Shown piece by piece: positions 41,491 through 47,641 of a stretch of 47,685 nt of DNA. The notes under the pieces were generated by a model, which searched no databases, was not told the DNA's origin, and saw only the letters and a program-made list of their open reading frames with translations. The DNA is from a virus. Numbering within the stretch: position 1 is the first letter of the stretch; each line of letters starts with the position of its first letter. The DNA lies in the IMG/VR virus record IMGVR_UViG_3300037230_000083, positions 1 to 47,685 of that record; one strand, written 5' to 3'. The position numbers were made by a program, and so were the translations under genes.

Positions 41491-41646
41491 ATGGCCGCCC
41501 CGCCGCTCGACTTCACCCGGCTCGCCGCTTTGCACCGGCAAGCGCTTCGCGACCAAAACCTCGTTCGTTGGGGCATCGCCGTATTGATCGTGTCTCCGCT
41601 CATCGGACTCGCGATCGGGCTGGCCGTCTTCGGCTGGCCGCAGTAA
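41491..41646 (+). CDS. Single-span membrane miniprotein, 51 aa
   Basis: Basic N-terminal half (DFTRLAALHRQALRDQNLVR) with one membrane helix (WGIAVLIVSPLIGLAIGLAV) and a short end. Good ribosome-like GGGGCGG upstream. It starts two bases after the previous stop. Possible small membrane regulator; function unknown. Confidence 0.55.
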   Translation: MAAPPLDFTRLAALHRQALRDQNLVRWGIAVLIVSPLIGLAIGLAVFGWPQ

Positions 41647-41706
41647 CCGGTTAAACTTAGGGGAGCGGCTCCAACCGCCCCCCTGTATTGGCTCACAGAG
41701 GAAAAA

Positions 41707-41883
41707 ATGACAACAGAAGAACGCTTCCAGCGGATCGAAGGCATCCTTGACCGCGTGGTCGAGACGCAACTGCAGGTAGACTCGACCATGCTCACGCTCA
41801 CCGAGTCACACATCAAGCTAGCGCAAGAAATGCGCGCCCTGGAACTTCAGTGGCAGGCGTACCTGACCACCATCCGGCCGTAG
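41707..41883 (+). CDS. Small coiled-coil protein, 58 aa
   Basis: Entirely helical with regular heptads: TTEERFQRIEGILDRVVETQ, then LTLTESHIKLAQEMRALELQ. AGAGGAAAAA gives a ribosome site. It lies between a hairpin-like GGGGAGCGG/CCGCCCCCC stretch (around 41659-41683) and the element. Function unknown. Confidence 0.55.
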   Translation: MTTEERFQRIEGILDRVVETQLQVDSTMLTLTESHIKLAQEMRALELQWQAYLTTIRP

Positions 41884-41921
41884 TAAGAAAGCCGGAAAGC
41901 ACGATGATGCCAAGCTCGAAG

Positions 41922-41929
41922 CTTTGATT
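41922..41929 (+). repeat. Target-site duplication, left copy (CTTTGATT)
   Basis: The 8 bases CTTTGATT directly abut the left end GGGAATT of the element and recur directly beyond its right end at 43627-43634. Eight bases is the size produced by IS1595-family insertion. Confidence 0.9.
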
Positions 41930-41952
41930 GGGAATTATATACATGACTACAT

Positions 41953-41995
41953 TTTTCCTCTTGACAAACTCCGTGTAGTCATCTACTATAGAGAT
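41953..41995 (+). promoter_or_regulatory. Leaderless promoter with operator overlapping the element end
   Basis: TTGACA at 41961-41966 and TACTAT at 41984-41989 with an exact 17-bp spacer. TGTAGTCAT (41974-41982) lies in the spacer and its inverse ATGACTACA (41943-41951) lies in the left end, so an inverted pair flanks the -35. The first gene starts seven bases after the -10. A protein recognising the ends would be expected to repress this promoter, an arrangement known in transposons in general. Confidence 0.75.
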
Positions 41996-42181
41996 ATGGA
42001 AACCAACACAGCAACCCTCGAAGCAAACTTTAAGGCAGCCAAAGCTGCTTACGACAAAGCCGCTCTCGCCGAACGCCGCCATCAGGGGTCTCGCGCTGAA
42101 ACCGACTTTCGCGACAAACAGATGCATGTGGCTCTGAAGGTTTGGCGCGATGCGGTGGAAATGAGCGAGGTGAAGGCTTAA
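41996..42181 (+). CDS. Passenger gene 1, helical protein, 61 aa
   Basis: All-helical, Ala/Lys-rich (TNTATLEANFKAAKAAYDKA, then ALAERRHQGSRAETDFRDKQ). ATG at the predicted transcription start; the stop TAA is followed immediately by the next ATG (TAAATG). No family recognised. The same promoter, start and junction type occur at 39582-39990 with an unrelated body. Confidence 0.65.
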   Translation: METNTATLEANFKAAKAAYDKAALAERRHQGSRAETDFRDKQMHVALKVWRDAVEMSEVKA

Positions 42182-42439
42182 ATGACAAAGCAACGGTATC
42201 AAGAGATCAAAAGCCAAATGACCGCAGCCGCTGCCACATCTGGTCAAACCTCCGATTGGTTCGCGGACATTTTCGGCCCCATGGAAGCCGTCGAAGCCAG
42301 CCTTACGGAGCAAGAGCGCACGGAGTATACCCGATTGGCTTATGCGCATATGGCTCTCGACAACCCGGTAGGATACAACGGCATTTCCGAATCCGACAAA
42401 ATTGACGCCGTAAAACTGATCGCAGAGCAGGGCTGGTAA
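42182..42439 (+). CDS. Passenger gene 2, 85 aa
   Basis: Acidic, helical with many Thr/Gln/Glu (TKQRYQEIKSQMTAAAATSG, SDWFADIFGPMEAVEASLTE, AVKLIAEQGW). It directly abuts both neighbours through TAAATG junctions, so it is probably translated by termination-reinitiation. Unknown function. Confidence 0.65.
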   Translation: MTKQRYQEIKSQMTAAAATSGQTSDWFADIFGPMEAVEASLTEQERTEYTRLAYAHMALDNPVGYNGISESDKIDAVKLIAEQGW

Positions 42440-42721
42440 ATGGATCGGCAACAGAGGTTGGCGCAGTATAACAGCAATCAGCGGGTTGATCTGGTGCGGA
42501 AAGCGCACGAGGAACAGGGCTATGCAATCATCTCTTCTCTGGTGCCACGCCGCGTCGGAGAAGTCCTCAACGGACATCTTGGCAGTATCGAGAGGCTGGC
42601 TATGGCGGTCATCGGTGAGGCGACTTACGATGACTGGATTGCGCAGCGGAGACGATATTACAGCGGAGACGGCGAGGCCCAGAGCAAGGGCGTCTACTAC
42701 TACAAGGTCAAGGCCGAATAA
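42440..42721 (+). CDS. Passenger gene 3, 93 aa
   Basis: Charged helical protein (DRQQRLAQYNSNQRVDLVRK) with a beta-like centre (YAIISSLVPRRVGEVLNGHL) and an end rich in Tyr and Lys (SKGVYYYKVKAE). Abuts the transposase gene by TAAATG. Function unknown; passenger genes next to IS1595-family transposases are known in the family but are not usually these. Confidence 0.6.
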   Translation: MDRQQRLAQYNSNQRVDLVRKAHEEQGYAIISSLVPRRVGEVLNGHLGSIERLAMAVIGEATYDDWIAQRRRYYSGDGEAQSKGVYYYKVKAE

Positions 42722-43318
42722 ATGTCCAAATCCACAATCAGCACTTTTCAGCTTTTTGCGTTGTTTCCGGACGAAGAATCGGCCCGGATCTACCTGGAGT
42801 CGCGTATCTGGCCCGATGGCCCGGTCTGTCCGATGTGCCTGTTCGGTGAGCGAATCAGCATCCTGGGAAGCTGTGCGACCCGCAAGCATGGCTACTATCG
42901 CTGCCTCCGATGCGCGTTTGACTTCACGGTTCGTACTGGCACGGTCATGGAGCGATCCAAGATTCCTTTGCATAAATGGTTGTACAGCATGTACTTGCTT
43001 GTCACGGCACGTAAAGGAATTTCCTCTATGCAACTCGCTAAAGAGATCGGCATTACCCAAAAGTCTGCGTGGTTCGTCTTGGGTCGGCTGCGGGAAGCTT
43101 GCGGCGGCGATGGGCCGGATGGTGGATTGCAGAAGCTTCGCGGAACGGTGGAAATCGATGAAACCTTCGTTGGCGGCAAAGAGGGGAATAAACACGATCA
43201 TAAAAAGCTGAAGCAGGGGCGCGGATCGGTCGGCAAGGTCGCTGTGTTGGGGATGCGCGAACGTGGTCGCGGCGGAAGAACTTACGCGACGGTCGTACCT
43301 GAGACGCTGAAGGGTTGA
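42722..43318 (+). CDS. IS1595-family (ISXO2-like) transposase, truncated, 198 aa
   Basis: Residues 8-72 are the zinc-ribbon N-terminus (CPMCLFGERIS and CLRCAFDFTVRTGTVMERSK), then an HTH (LAKEIGITQKSAWFVLGRLR) and the start of the catalytic domain (GTVEIDETFVGGKEGNKH, with the first catalytic Asp in EIDET). The protein then ends ATVVPETLKG; family members continue about 100 more residues with the second Asp and the final Glu/His/Asn triad parts. These are absent here, also in other frames. So it probably binds DNA but cannot catalyse transfer alone. Confidence 0.8.
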   Translation: MSKSTISTFQLFALFPDEESARIYLESRIWPDGPVCPMCLFGERISILGSCATRKHGYYRCLRCAFDFTVRTGTVMERSKIPLHKWLYSMYLLVTARKGISSMQLAKEIGITQKSAWFVLGRLREACGGDGPDGGLQKLRGTVEIDETFVGGKEGNKHDHKKLKQGRGSVGKVAVLGMRERGRGGRTYATVVPETLKG

Positions 43319-43458
43319 AAGTTGCTCGACAGTTTGGCTGGAGCGGTCGCGATGAAAAGTGGCATCTGCTTCACAACGGAAAGGACTCCGGGCACGAATT
43401 CAACACCGCTAAAGAGGCAATCGAGCACGCTGAAGATGCGAGGATACATGGCCACTAA
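43315..43458 (+). CDS. Passenger gene 4, DUF2188-like protein, 47 aa
   Basis: A TTG start overlaps the transposase stop as TTGA. The protein reads KVARQFGWSGRDEKWHLLHN, GKDSGHEFNTAKEAIEHAED. The W-H-x-x-N-G...F-x-T-x-x-E-A-x-x-x-A pattern resembles DUF2188 small beta-alpha-beta proteins. It is coupled to the transposase, and might replace the lost catalytic end as a regulator. TTG start and size make it tentative. Confidence 0.45.
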   Translation: MKVARQFGWSGRDEKWHLLHNGKDSGHEFNTAKEAIEHAEDARIHGH

Positions 43459-43609
43459 AATTCCCCCAGAACTAGACTTGATCGCGGACGTGGTTCTGAA
43501 TTACCGACATGATCCAAAGTGTACGACGGCAAAACCGCTGAAGAAAAAGGCAAAAAGCCGACCAAAGAAGCGGAGTCTGCAAGCCTATGATTCTTCAAGG
43601 GGTATGTAG
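43448..43609 (+). CDS. Passenger gene 5, PPELD-type protein, 53 aa
   Basis: KIPPELDLIADVVLNYRHDP followed by a Lys-rich tail (KPLKKKAKSRPKKRS). A short PPxLDxIxDVVLxYxP protein with a basic tail is often found beside ISXO2-type transposases, to my recollection. AGGA lies before the ATG at 43448. The stop TAG is inside the right terminal repeat. Confidence 0.6.
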   Translation: MATKIPPELDLIADVVLNYRHDPKCTTAKPLKKKAKSRPKKRSLQAYDSSRGM

Positions 43610-43626
43610 TCATGTATATAATTCCC
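43604..43626 (-). repeat. Right terminal inverted repeat of the element
   Basis: Exact inverse of 41930-41952, ending TATAATTCCC at the right boundary. It contains one TGTAGTCAT half-site (43605-43613). Confidence 0.9.
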
Positions 43627-43634
43627 CTTTGATT
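43627..43634 (+). repeat. Target-site duplication, right copy (CTTTGATT)
   Basis: Identical to 41922-41929; follows directly after the inverted repeat. Confidence 0.9.
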
Positions 43635-43708
43635 GACACCTTGCGTCGATCTGGCGGCAACGGTCACGCGAAACGGAAGGTCGATTTGCACTAGGTGGAG
43701 GAAACAAA

Positions 43709-43939
43709 ATGGAGGAACGTTTCGTGGACGTCGTATTCGATGGCCCGCCGGCGGCCGAAAGCGGGCGCTTCGTGGAAGTCGAGGACCATTTAGGACGTAG
43801 TATCCAATTCGGGAGCTGGGTACAGCGGCCTGATGGCTATTGGTGCTTACGCTTAACTGCTGGTGACATAGCCAAAGTGATTGAGAGGGAACCCAGAGAC
43901 CCTCCTGGTTGGGAGGGAGGGTTCGCGCCGAATCACTGA
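43709..43939 (+). CDS. Small hypothetical protein, 76 aa
   Basis: VDVVFDGPPAAESGRFVEVE, then DHLGRSIQFGSWVQRPDGYW and LRLTAGDIAKVIER. This FDGPPxxESGRFVEVED pattern is recognisable from many small proteins of soil bacteria and phages, function unknown; probably a small beta-type domain. GGTGGAGG precedes the ATG. A hairpin terminator follows and the integrase gene converges on it. Confidence 0.75.
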   Translation: MEERFVDVVFDGPPAAESGRFVEVEDHLGRSIQFGSWVQRPDGYWCLRLTAGDIAKVIEREPRDPPGWEGGFAPNH

Positions 43940-43944
43940 CCCCT

Positions 43945-43983
43945 AAAGCCCTCTGGACCTTACGAGTCCATGAGGGCTTTTCC
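43945..43983. terminator. Bidirectional terminator between convergent genes
   Basis: AAAGCCCTC (43945-43953) pairs with GAGGGCTTT (43972-43980), and inside this TGGAC pairs with GTCCA; T runs follow in both directions (TTTT to the right, A run read from the left). It separates the rightward 76-residue gene from the leftward integrase gene, whose stop codon is in the loop. Confidence 0.85.
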
Positions 43984-44691
43984 CATTTCATCGCGCCTTG
44001 CGTTGGTCACGCGGGCGTAGATCATGGTGTTCTGGATGTTCTCGTGTCCCACCCAATCCCTCACTTGCTCCACGTTGAACCCGCGGCTCAACAGGTGCGT
44101 GCAGCATGCATGCTTGAATGTGTGGCAATGGCTCATCTTCGTCGGCCACCCCGCCAACGTGCCGTAGCGCTTCACCAGCTCGTCGAGGCTTTGCCGGCTG
44201 ATCGGACCGTGTTTCCGGCTCGCGAACAACACCCCGGGCAGCGTACCGCGTACCTTGAGCCACTGTTTCAGGGCCTTGATGGTCTTGCGGTTCATGGGAT
44301 GCTCACCCGAGTTCGAGCCTTTCAAGCGGGTGATCATCAAGCGATCGGTCCGCGGCTGGTAATCCCGCATCTCGATCTTTCCGACCTCTGAAGCTCTCAG
44401 ACCCGCGTGATACATGATTCGGAAGATAGCCCGATCGCGGTGTGATTCGATGACCGAAAAGAAGCGATCGATCTCTTCCGGCTGGGGGATCAGGTGCGTG
44501 AGCTTCTTCTTCCGCCTGGTAGGCGCTTCAACCTCTGAACCGGTCACTATAGTTATTCCGTCCGGTTCGTACCAAGTCGAGGGATCTAACCCCTTTAGTT
44601 GCGTTTCCGCGTCTTTCTGGTTTTCCACTGTAATGTCCGGTTCGCAGGGTTTTGTGGGGCTTTTGCTGCCTTTCCCGCGGCTGGTAGCCAT
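43960..44691 (-). CDS. int: Tyrosine integrase (phage integrase family)
   Basis: Integrates the phage into the host chromosome. Visible catalytic-domain motifs: box I GLRASEVGKIEMRDY with the first Arg, a beta region with RLKGSNSGEHPMNRKT, box II HTFKHACCTHLLSRG, GHENIQNTMIYARV with the GH and the nucleophile Tyr (Y near the end). Box II normally reads HxLRH; here Arg is replaced by Lys (FKH), unusual at this position. I start at ATG 44691 (MATSRGKGSK); the open frame runs to 44829 without protein character. The arm-binding domain is short, so 243 residues is on the small side. Confidence 0.85.
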   Translation of the reverse strand: MATSRGKGSKSPTKPCEPDITVENQKDAETQLKGLDPSTWYEPDGITIVTGSEVEAPTRRKKKLTHLIPQPEEIDRFFSVIESHRDRAIFRIMYHAGLRASEVGKIEMRDYQPRTDRLMITRLKGSNSGEHPMNRKTIKALKQWLKVRGTLPGVLFASRKHGPISRQSLDELVKRYGTLAGWPTKMSHCHTFKHACCTHLLSRGFNVEQVRDWVGHENIQNTMIYARVTNARRDEMGKALMDS

Positions 44692-44780
44692 TCGACTTTT
44701 GGCCACAAACCGTCGCAAACCGTCACCCCCCTCCGCGCGCGAGAGCGGCGAAAAACCGCCTATCTGGGTGAGAATGAGGG
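44692..44780. promoter_or_regulatory. Divergent region with CAAACCGTC direct repeat
   Basis: CAAACCGTC occurs at 44706-44714 and 44716-44724, a tandem direct repeat that could be an arm or regulator site for the integrase. The gap separates the leftward integrase from the rightward gene at 44781. No core attachment site is recognisable without a host sequence. Confidence 0.45.
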
Positions 44781-45029
44781 ATGCAAATACGACTGGTGAA
44801 AAAGCGCATCGGCACGACGTTGACCGCAACTCTGACGTTCAAAGCGTACTCGGACGAGGAAGCCGCGGACCTCAGGAAAGTCGTTTTAGCCCTGCGGCAT
44901 GCCGGGAATATCGAAGCATTGACCGAGGTGACCGAGGTGATTGAAGACCTGGGAAAACTCGGCTATGCCGGCGAGCTGCTGAAAGAGACGCGCAACACCA
45001 AGGAGTTTCAGCTCTCGAAGGCGACCTGA
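44781..45029 (+). CDS. Small helical protein, 82 aa
   Basis: IRLVKKRIGTTLTATLTFKA starts with a beta segment, followed by acidic helices (SDEEAADLRKVVLALRHAGN, LTEVTEVIEDLGKLGYAGEL). A lone rightward gene between the integrase and the leftward replication operon; possibly an early regulator. No family identified. Confidence 0.6.
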   Translation: MQIRLVKKRIGTTLTATLTFKAYSDEEAADLRKVVLALRHAGNIEALTEVTEVIEDLGKLGYAGELLKETRNTKEFQLSKAT

Positions 45030-45090
45030 CGGAGCGTGCGCGAACGTCGGCCGTGGTGAGTCGTTCGTGGCTAATCCGCGCTACCGCGGC

Positions 45091-45372
45091 TCATGGCGCC
45101 ACCACTACAAGCGGGCATACGTGCTGTACCGCGTTTTTGATTGTGATCGGGGCCCCGCAGCGATTACAGAAAAGCGAGTCGCCTTCGGCTGCCATTGTTA
45201 AGAGTTCGCGCATCAGCGCGCCAATATCTGCTTTGCGGGCGACTTCGCCCCAACTTACGATGGCCTCAAGAGCCAAGGCACAGACGGAACATAGATCCTC
45301 CTCGACCCACCTGCAACCGCACGCGCACGGCTCCGCCTCCGTGCACCCGCACACGCGACATTCTCCGTTCAT
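45091..45372 (-). CDS. Cys-rich zinc protein, 93 aa
   Basis: CRVCGCTEAEPCACGCRWVE (residues 5-24) and ICSVC-like LCSVCAL, then FCNRCGAPITIKNAVQHVC: a first group of six Cys and a second CxxC...HxxC group. N-terminal CRVCGCTxxxxC is a known motif in small phage and bacterial proteins. Probably binds two Zn. ATGA overlap with the HTH gene upstream. Confidence 0.7.
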   Translation of the reverse strand: MNGECRVCGCTEAEPCACGCRWVEEDLCSVCALALEAIVSWGEVARKADIGALMRELLTMAAEGDSLFCNRCGAPITIKNAVQHVCPLVVVAP

Positions 45373-45761
45373 GCCCCAGCTCCTTTCTGCCGTCTGTTGC
45401 GCGGCCGTCCCTTCTTCTCTGTCCGCAGTCCCAGCTCGTGGATCAACCTGTAAACGTAATCGGGGTGGTACGCCACCTTGTACCGGGCCTTGATCCAGGC
45501 CCGAAACTCCCGCCCGTAGACGGGTCGATCGCCGTAGTGGGCCCGCAGTTCGTCACGTTGGGCAGCGGTGAGCCTGGCAGGCCTGCCAAGCGATTTGCGT
45601 CGCTTCAGCCCGTCCCGACCCTCAGCGCGCAGCCTGCGACGCCATCTCCACGACGTGGTGAGCGAGACGCCGTATTTCTTTGCGATCTTCGAATAGCTCA
45701 AGCCGGCGATCATGTCCTCCGCCGCTTCAAACCGGCGGGCTTCGAGGTTCTTGCGTGTCAT
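45369..45761 (-). CDS. HTH protein with IS630/winged-helix-like N-terminus, 130 aa
   Basis: Residues 10-45 match a recruiting HTH seen at the start of IS630-type transposases and regulators: RFEAAEDMIAGLSYSKIAKK and YGVSLTTSWRWRRRLRAEGR. Residues 50-110 add a second HTH-like unit (LTAAQRDELRAHYGDRPVYG). The catalytic domain of a transposase is absent, so it is a DNA-binding regulator. Coupled on both sides (ATGA). Confidence 0.7.
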   Translation of the reverse strand: MTRKNLEARRFEAAEDMIAGLSYSKIAKKYGVSLTTSWRWRRRLRAEGRDGLKRRKSLGRPARLTAAQRDELRAHYGDRPVYGREFRAWIKARYKVAYHPDYVYRLIHELGLRTEKKGRPRNRRQKGAGA

Positions 45762-45829
45762 GGGGCTCCTTTCGCTCGTTCCTTGGCATTGGGATCGCGC
45801 AGCATGACGAGCTGAGCCCGCGCGATCAT
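45758..45829 (-). CDS. Micro-ORF, 23 aa
   Basis: MIARAQLVMLRDPNAKERAK, ending GAP. Start and stop both overlap neighbours as ATGA, and GAAAGGAGCCCC before the next ATG is encoded by its last codons. It may serve mainly as a ribosome-loading bridge for the HTH gene. Translation is suggested by coupling alone. Confidence 0.35.
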   Translation of the reverse strand: MIARAQLVMLRDPNAKERAKGAP

Positions 45830-45936
45830 TCTCTCGAGATCGGATTGTTGAGGGTCGCGGATAGAAGCTGGGTCACCAGGTCCGCGCCCTTCTCGACGCG
45901 CCTGAAGATTGCGACGGCCGCCGGCACCCGGGTCAT
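45826..45936 (-). CDS. Micro-ORF, 36 aa
   Basis: Reads TRVPAAVAIFRRVEKGADLV, then TQLLSATLNNPISRE. Overlaps the replication gene stop and the next micro-ORF start by ATGA, with GAAAGGAGCCCC as ribosome site. Composition is protein-like, helical. Confidence 0.4.
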   Translation of the reverse strand: MTRVPAAVAIFRRVEKGADLVTQLLSATLNNPISRE

Positions 45937-47063
45937 GGGGCTCCTTTCGCTTTGCCGTCCTCGGCTTGAATCTTCCGCCGCATACGCTCGATGCCCTCGG
46001 CCTTCAGTTGCTCCTCATCGATGGGCGTGTCGTCGATGGGCGTGGTGTACGCTTCCGACTGCCGGCTCTGTTGCGCGGCTTCGCGTTCGAGCTGCTCTCC
46101 CTGCCACGTGGCGAGGGCCTCTCCCCTGAACAACTTCGCGATCTCCGTTCGCAGAACGCGGACAGGAGAACGGGCGCCGGCGTTGATGTGCAGTTCCGGT
46201 ATGCGGGATACGACATCCTGGACGGTCACGCTCTGGTCTTCTTGCCGGCACTCGGCTAAGACGCCGCGGGCGAACTCGTCATCGATGGCGCCAACCGGCG
46301 CGAATGCTTTGAGGATCGGGGCGATGGATTCGGGAGCAGGGGCGGGGGAGAGCGGCGGCGGCGGCGGCGCTTCGGCCAGAGAAGCCGCCGCCGCCGCATC
46401 GCCCGTTCTTTCAGAAGTTCTTTCAGTTCTTTTTCTTATGGGGGCCGTTTTCGCTTCCGCGCTGCCCGCTTTTAGGCGCGCGATAACCCTCTTTTCGGCC
46501 TCTTCCAGGGCGCGCGCGTCCTCTTCTAGACCAGCCAAATAGGGGGCGCGCGCCGCCTCCTCAAGCTCCGGATCGATGTCGATCTTCAGACGTTTTACAA
46601 GGCGGCTGACGACGGACTTCTTGGGGAACCGGGCTTCGAACCATTCCGGAATGGGGGCGCGCGCTGCCCCCTTTTTGGGTTGAGGGTCGCGCGGTATCGC
46701 CCACGAGAAGAGTTGGACCTTGCCCTTATGAAGTGGTCCGTCGCCGGTTCCCTTCCGATCGCCCAATCCGGCGGCTTTGAGTTCGTCCATGCCGCGGCGG
46801 AAATCGCGCGGGGACTTTTGGGTTGCGCGCATCACGTCGCGTGGCGTAACGGGGACGCGCTCGCCGCCTCCTACCATCTTGACTGCCAACTCCGAATCGA
46901 AGCCCATGGTGTAGGGTTCCAGGTAGCAATCGATCTGGCGGGCATTGATCGATAGCTTGTCGAGGACAGCCCGGCGCTCGACGCGGGCCTTCGTGTTCCT
47001 GTACCAACGCTTGTCGGGAATCTCGATCGGTTGGCCGTCGGCGCCCGTCACAATGAAACTCAT
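45933..47063 (-). CDS. Replication initiator-like protein (winged-helix), 376 aa
   Basis: N-terminal half (RWYRNTKARVERRAVLDKLS, INARQIDCYLEPYTMGFDSE, then VTPRDVMRATQKSPRDFRRG) contains an HTH reminiscent of phage replication proteins of the O/DnaD type. A long charged/Pro-rich linker (residues 230-290) leads to a C-terminal helical region (DDEFARGVLAECRQEDQSVT, VQDVVSRIPELHI). No helicase or polymerase motifs. I start at the ATG at 47063, overlapping the previous stop. Likely binds the origin and recruits host proteins; inferred from position and architecture. Confidence 0.6.
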   Translation of the reverse strand: MSFIVTGADGQPIEIPDKRWYRNTKARVERRAVLDKLSINARQIDCYLEPYTMGFDSELAVKMVGGGERVPVTPRDVMRATQKSPRDFRRGMDELKAAGLGDRKGTGDGPLHKGKVQLFSWAIPRDPQPKKGAARAPIPEWFEARFPKKSVVSRLVKRLKIDIDPELEEAARAPYLAGLEEDARALEEAEKRVIARLKAGSAEAKTAPIRKRTERTSERTGDAAAAASLAEAPPPPPLSPAPAPESIAPILKAFAPVGAIDDEFARGVLAECRQEDQSVTVQDVVSRIPELHINAGARSPVRVLRTEIAKLFRGEALATWQGEQLEREAAQQSRQSEAYTTPIDDTPIDEEQLKAEGIERMRRKIQAEDGKAKGAP

Positions 47064-47119
47064 GCCGCGCCGCCTTCGGCTATGATGATTTGTGCCGGCT
47101 CTCCGTCTTGCGCCTTCAT
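47060..47119 (-). CDS. Micro-ORF, 19 aa
   Basis: MKAQDGEPAQIIIAEGGAA, with ATGA overlaps at both ends between the coiled-coil gene and the replication gene. Short but precisely coupled; may simply carry the ribosome to the next gene. Confidence 0.35.
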   Translation of the reverse strand: MKAQDGEPAQIIIAEGGAA

Positions 47120-47523
47120 CGGGCACCCTCGTCGCATGTGTCCGGTGCAGTACGGATAGCGCTCATCTCCCACGCCTCGCGGGCCAATTTCAGCCTGATC
47201 GTGATGGCATCGATTTGCGCCTGGATAGCGCTGATCTCCACGGCGCGCTCCGGAGCGAGAAGCCTTTTTTGCTGCTTGAGTTTCTCCCGCCGCTCCCGTA
47301 GTTTGACGCCCGCCCGTGTGAGATTACCCGTCTCACAATTGATCAGGTATTTGGGCGCCGCGGCTTGGGCGCGGTCTCTTTCGGCCCGCAGATCCCTCGC
47401 AATCATTTTGGCGTGAGAGAGTTCACGCGTCTTTTGTTCGAGGGCGCTCTCGACGGACTTTTGCTCTTGAAAATCGGTGGGTGGTTCAGTATTCTGATGA
47501 AGTTGTTCTTTTCTCGCGCTCAT
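47116..47523 (-). CDS. Coiled-coil protein, first gene of the leftward operon, 135 aa
   Basis: Long helical heptads (VESALEQKTRELSHAKMIAR, KLRERREKLKQQKRLLAPER, VEISAIQAQIDAITIRLKLA) with no other domain. First gene behind the promoter at 47589-47617. Coiled-coil partners of this kind often pair with replication proteins; function not assigned. Confidence 0.6.
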   Translation of the reverse strand: MSARKEQLHQNTEPPTDFQEQKSVESALEQKTRELSHAKMIARDLRAERDRAQAAAPKYLINCETGNLTRAGVKLRERREKLKQQKRLLAPERAVEISAIQAQIDAITIRLKLAREAWEMSAIRTAPDTCDEGAR

Positions 47524-47641
47524 TGTGGAGAGTCCAAAAACCGACTTTTTTGGTTTGACTCACGAGCGCAGGGAGGGATAACATGTAGATGGTATGGCTA
47601 TCTAATCATCTAGCCAACCCCACCTGACGCTCATGTTACTG
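47524..47641 (-). promoter_or_regulatory. Leftward early promoter with operator in the spacer
   Basis: On the minus strand TTGGCT (47617-47612), 17-bp spacer, TACCAT (47594-47589). Inverted repeat TGGCTA (47595-47600) and TAGCCA (47611-47616) spans the spacer and part of the -35. A repressor bound there would shut off the replication operon. A weak AT-rich hairpin lies near 47538-47556. This reproduces the promoter-with-operator pattern seen at 38861 and 41953. Confidence 0.6.

Larger units (their letters stand above)
41930..43626 (+). mobile_element. IS1595-type transposable element with five passenger genes
   Basis: 1697 bp. Its ends are perfect 23-bp inverted repeats beginning GGGAATTATATA (41930-41952 and 43604-43626), flanked by the 8-bp duplication CTTTGATT. 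Inside are, in order, a promoter, three small genes, an IS1595-family transposase N-terminal part and two more small genes. The last stop codon lies in the right end, so the element is filled with coding sequence. The transposase is incomplete, so the element as it stands is probably dependent on an enzyme elsewhere or uses a shorter enzyme. Confidence 0.9.

Noticed and set aside
41813-43201. 462-residue leftward open frame across the IS1595-type element
   Set aside because: It is an antisense shadow of the passenger and transposase genes; it crosses the element's end and does not resemble a protein.
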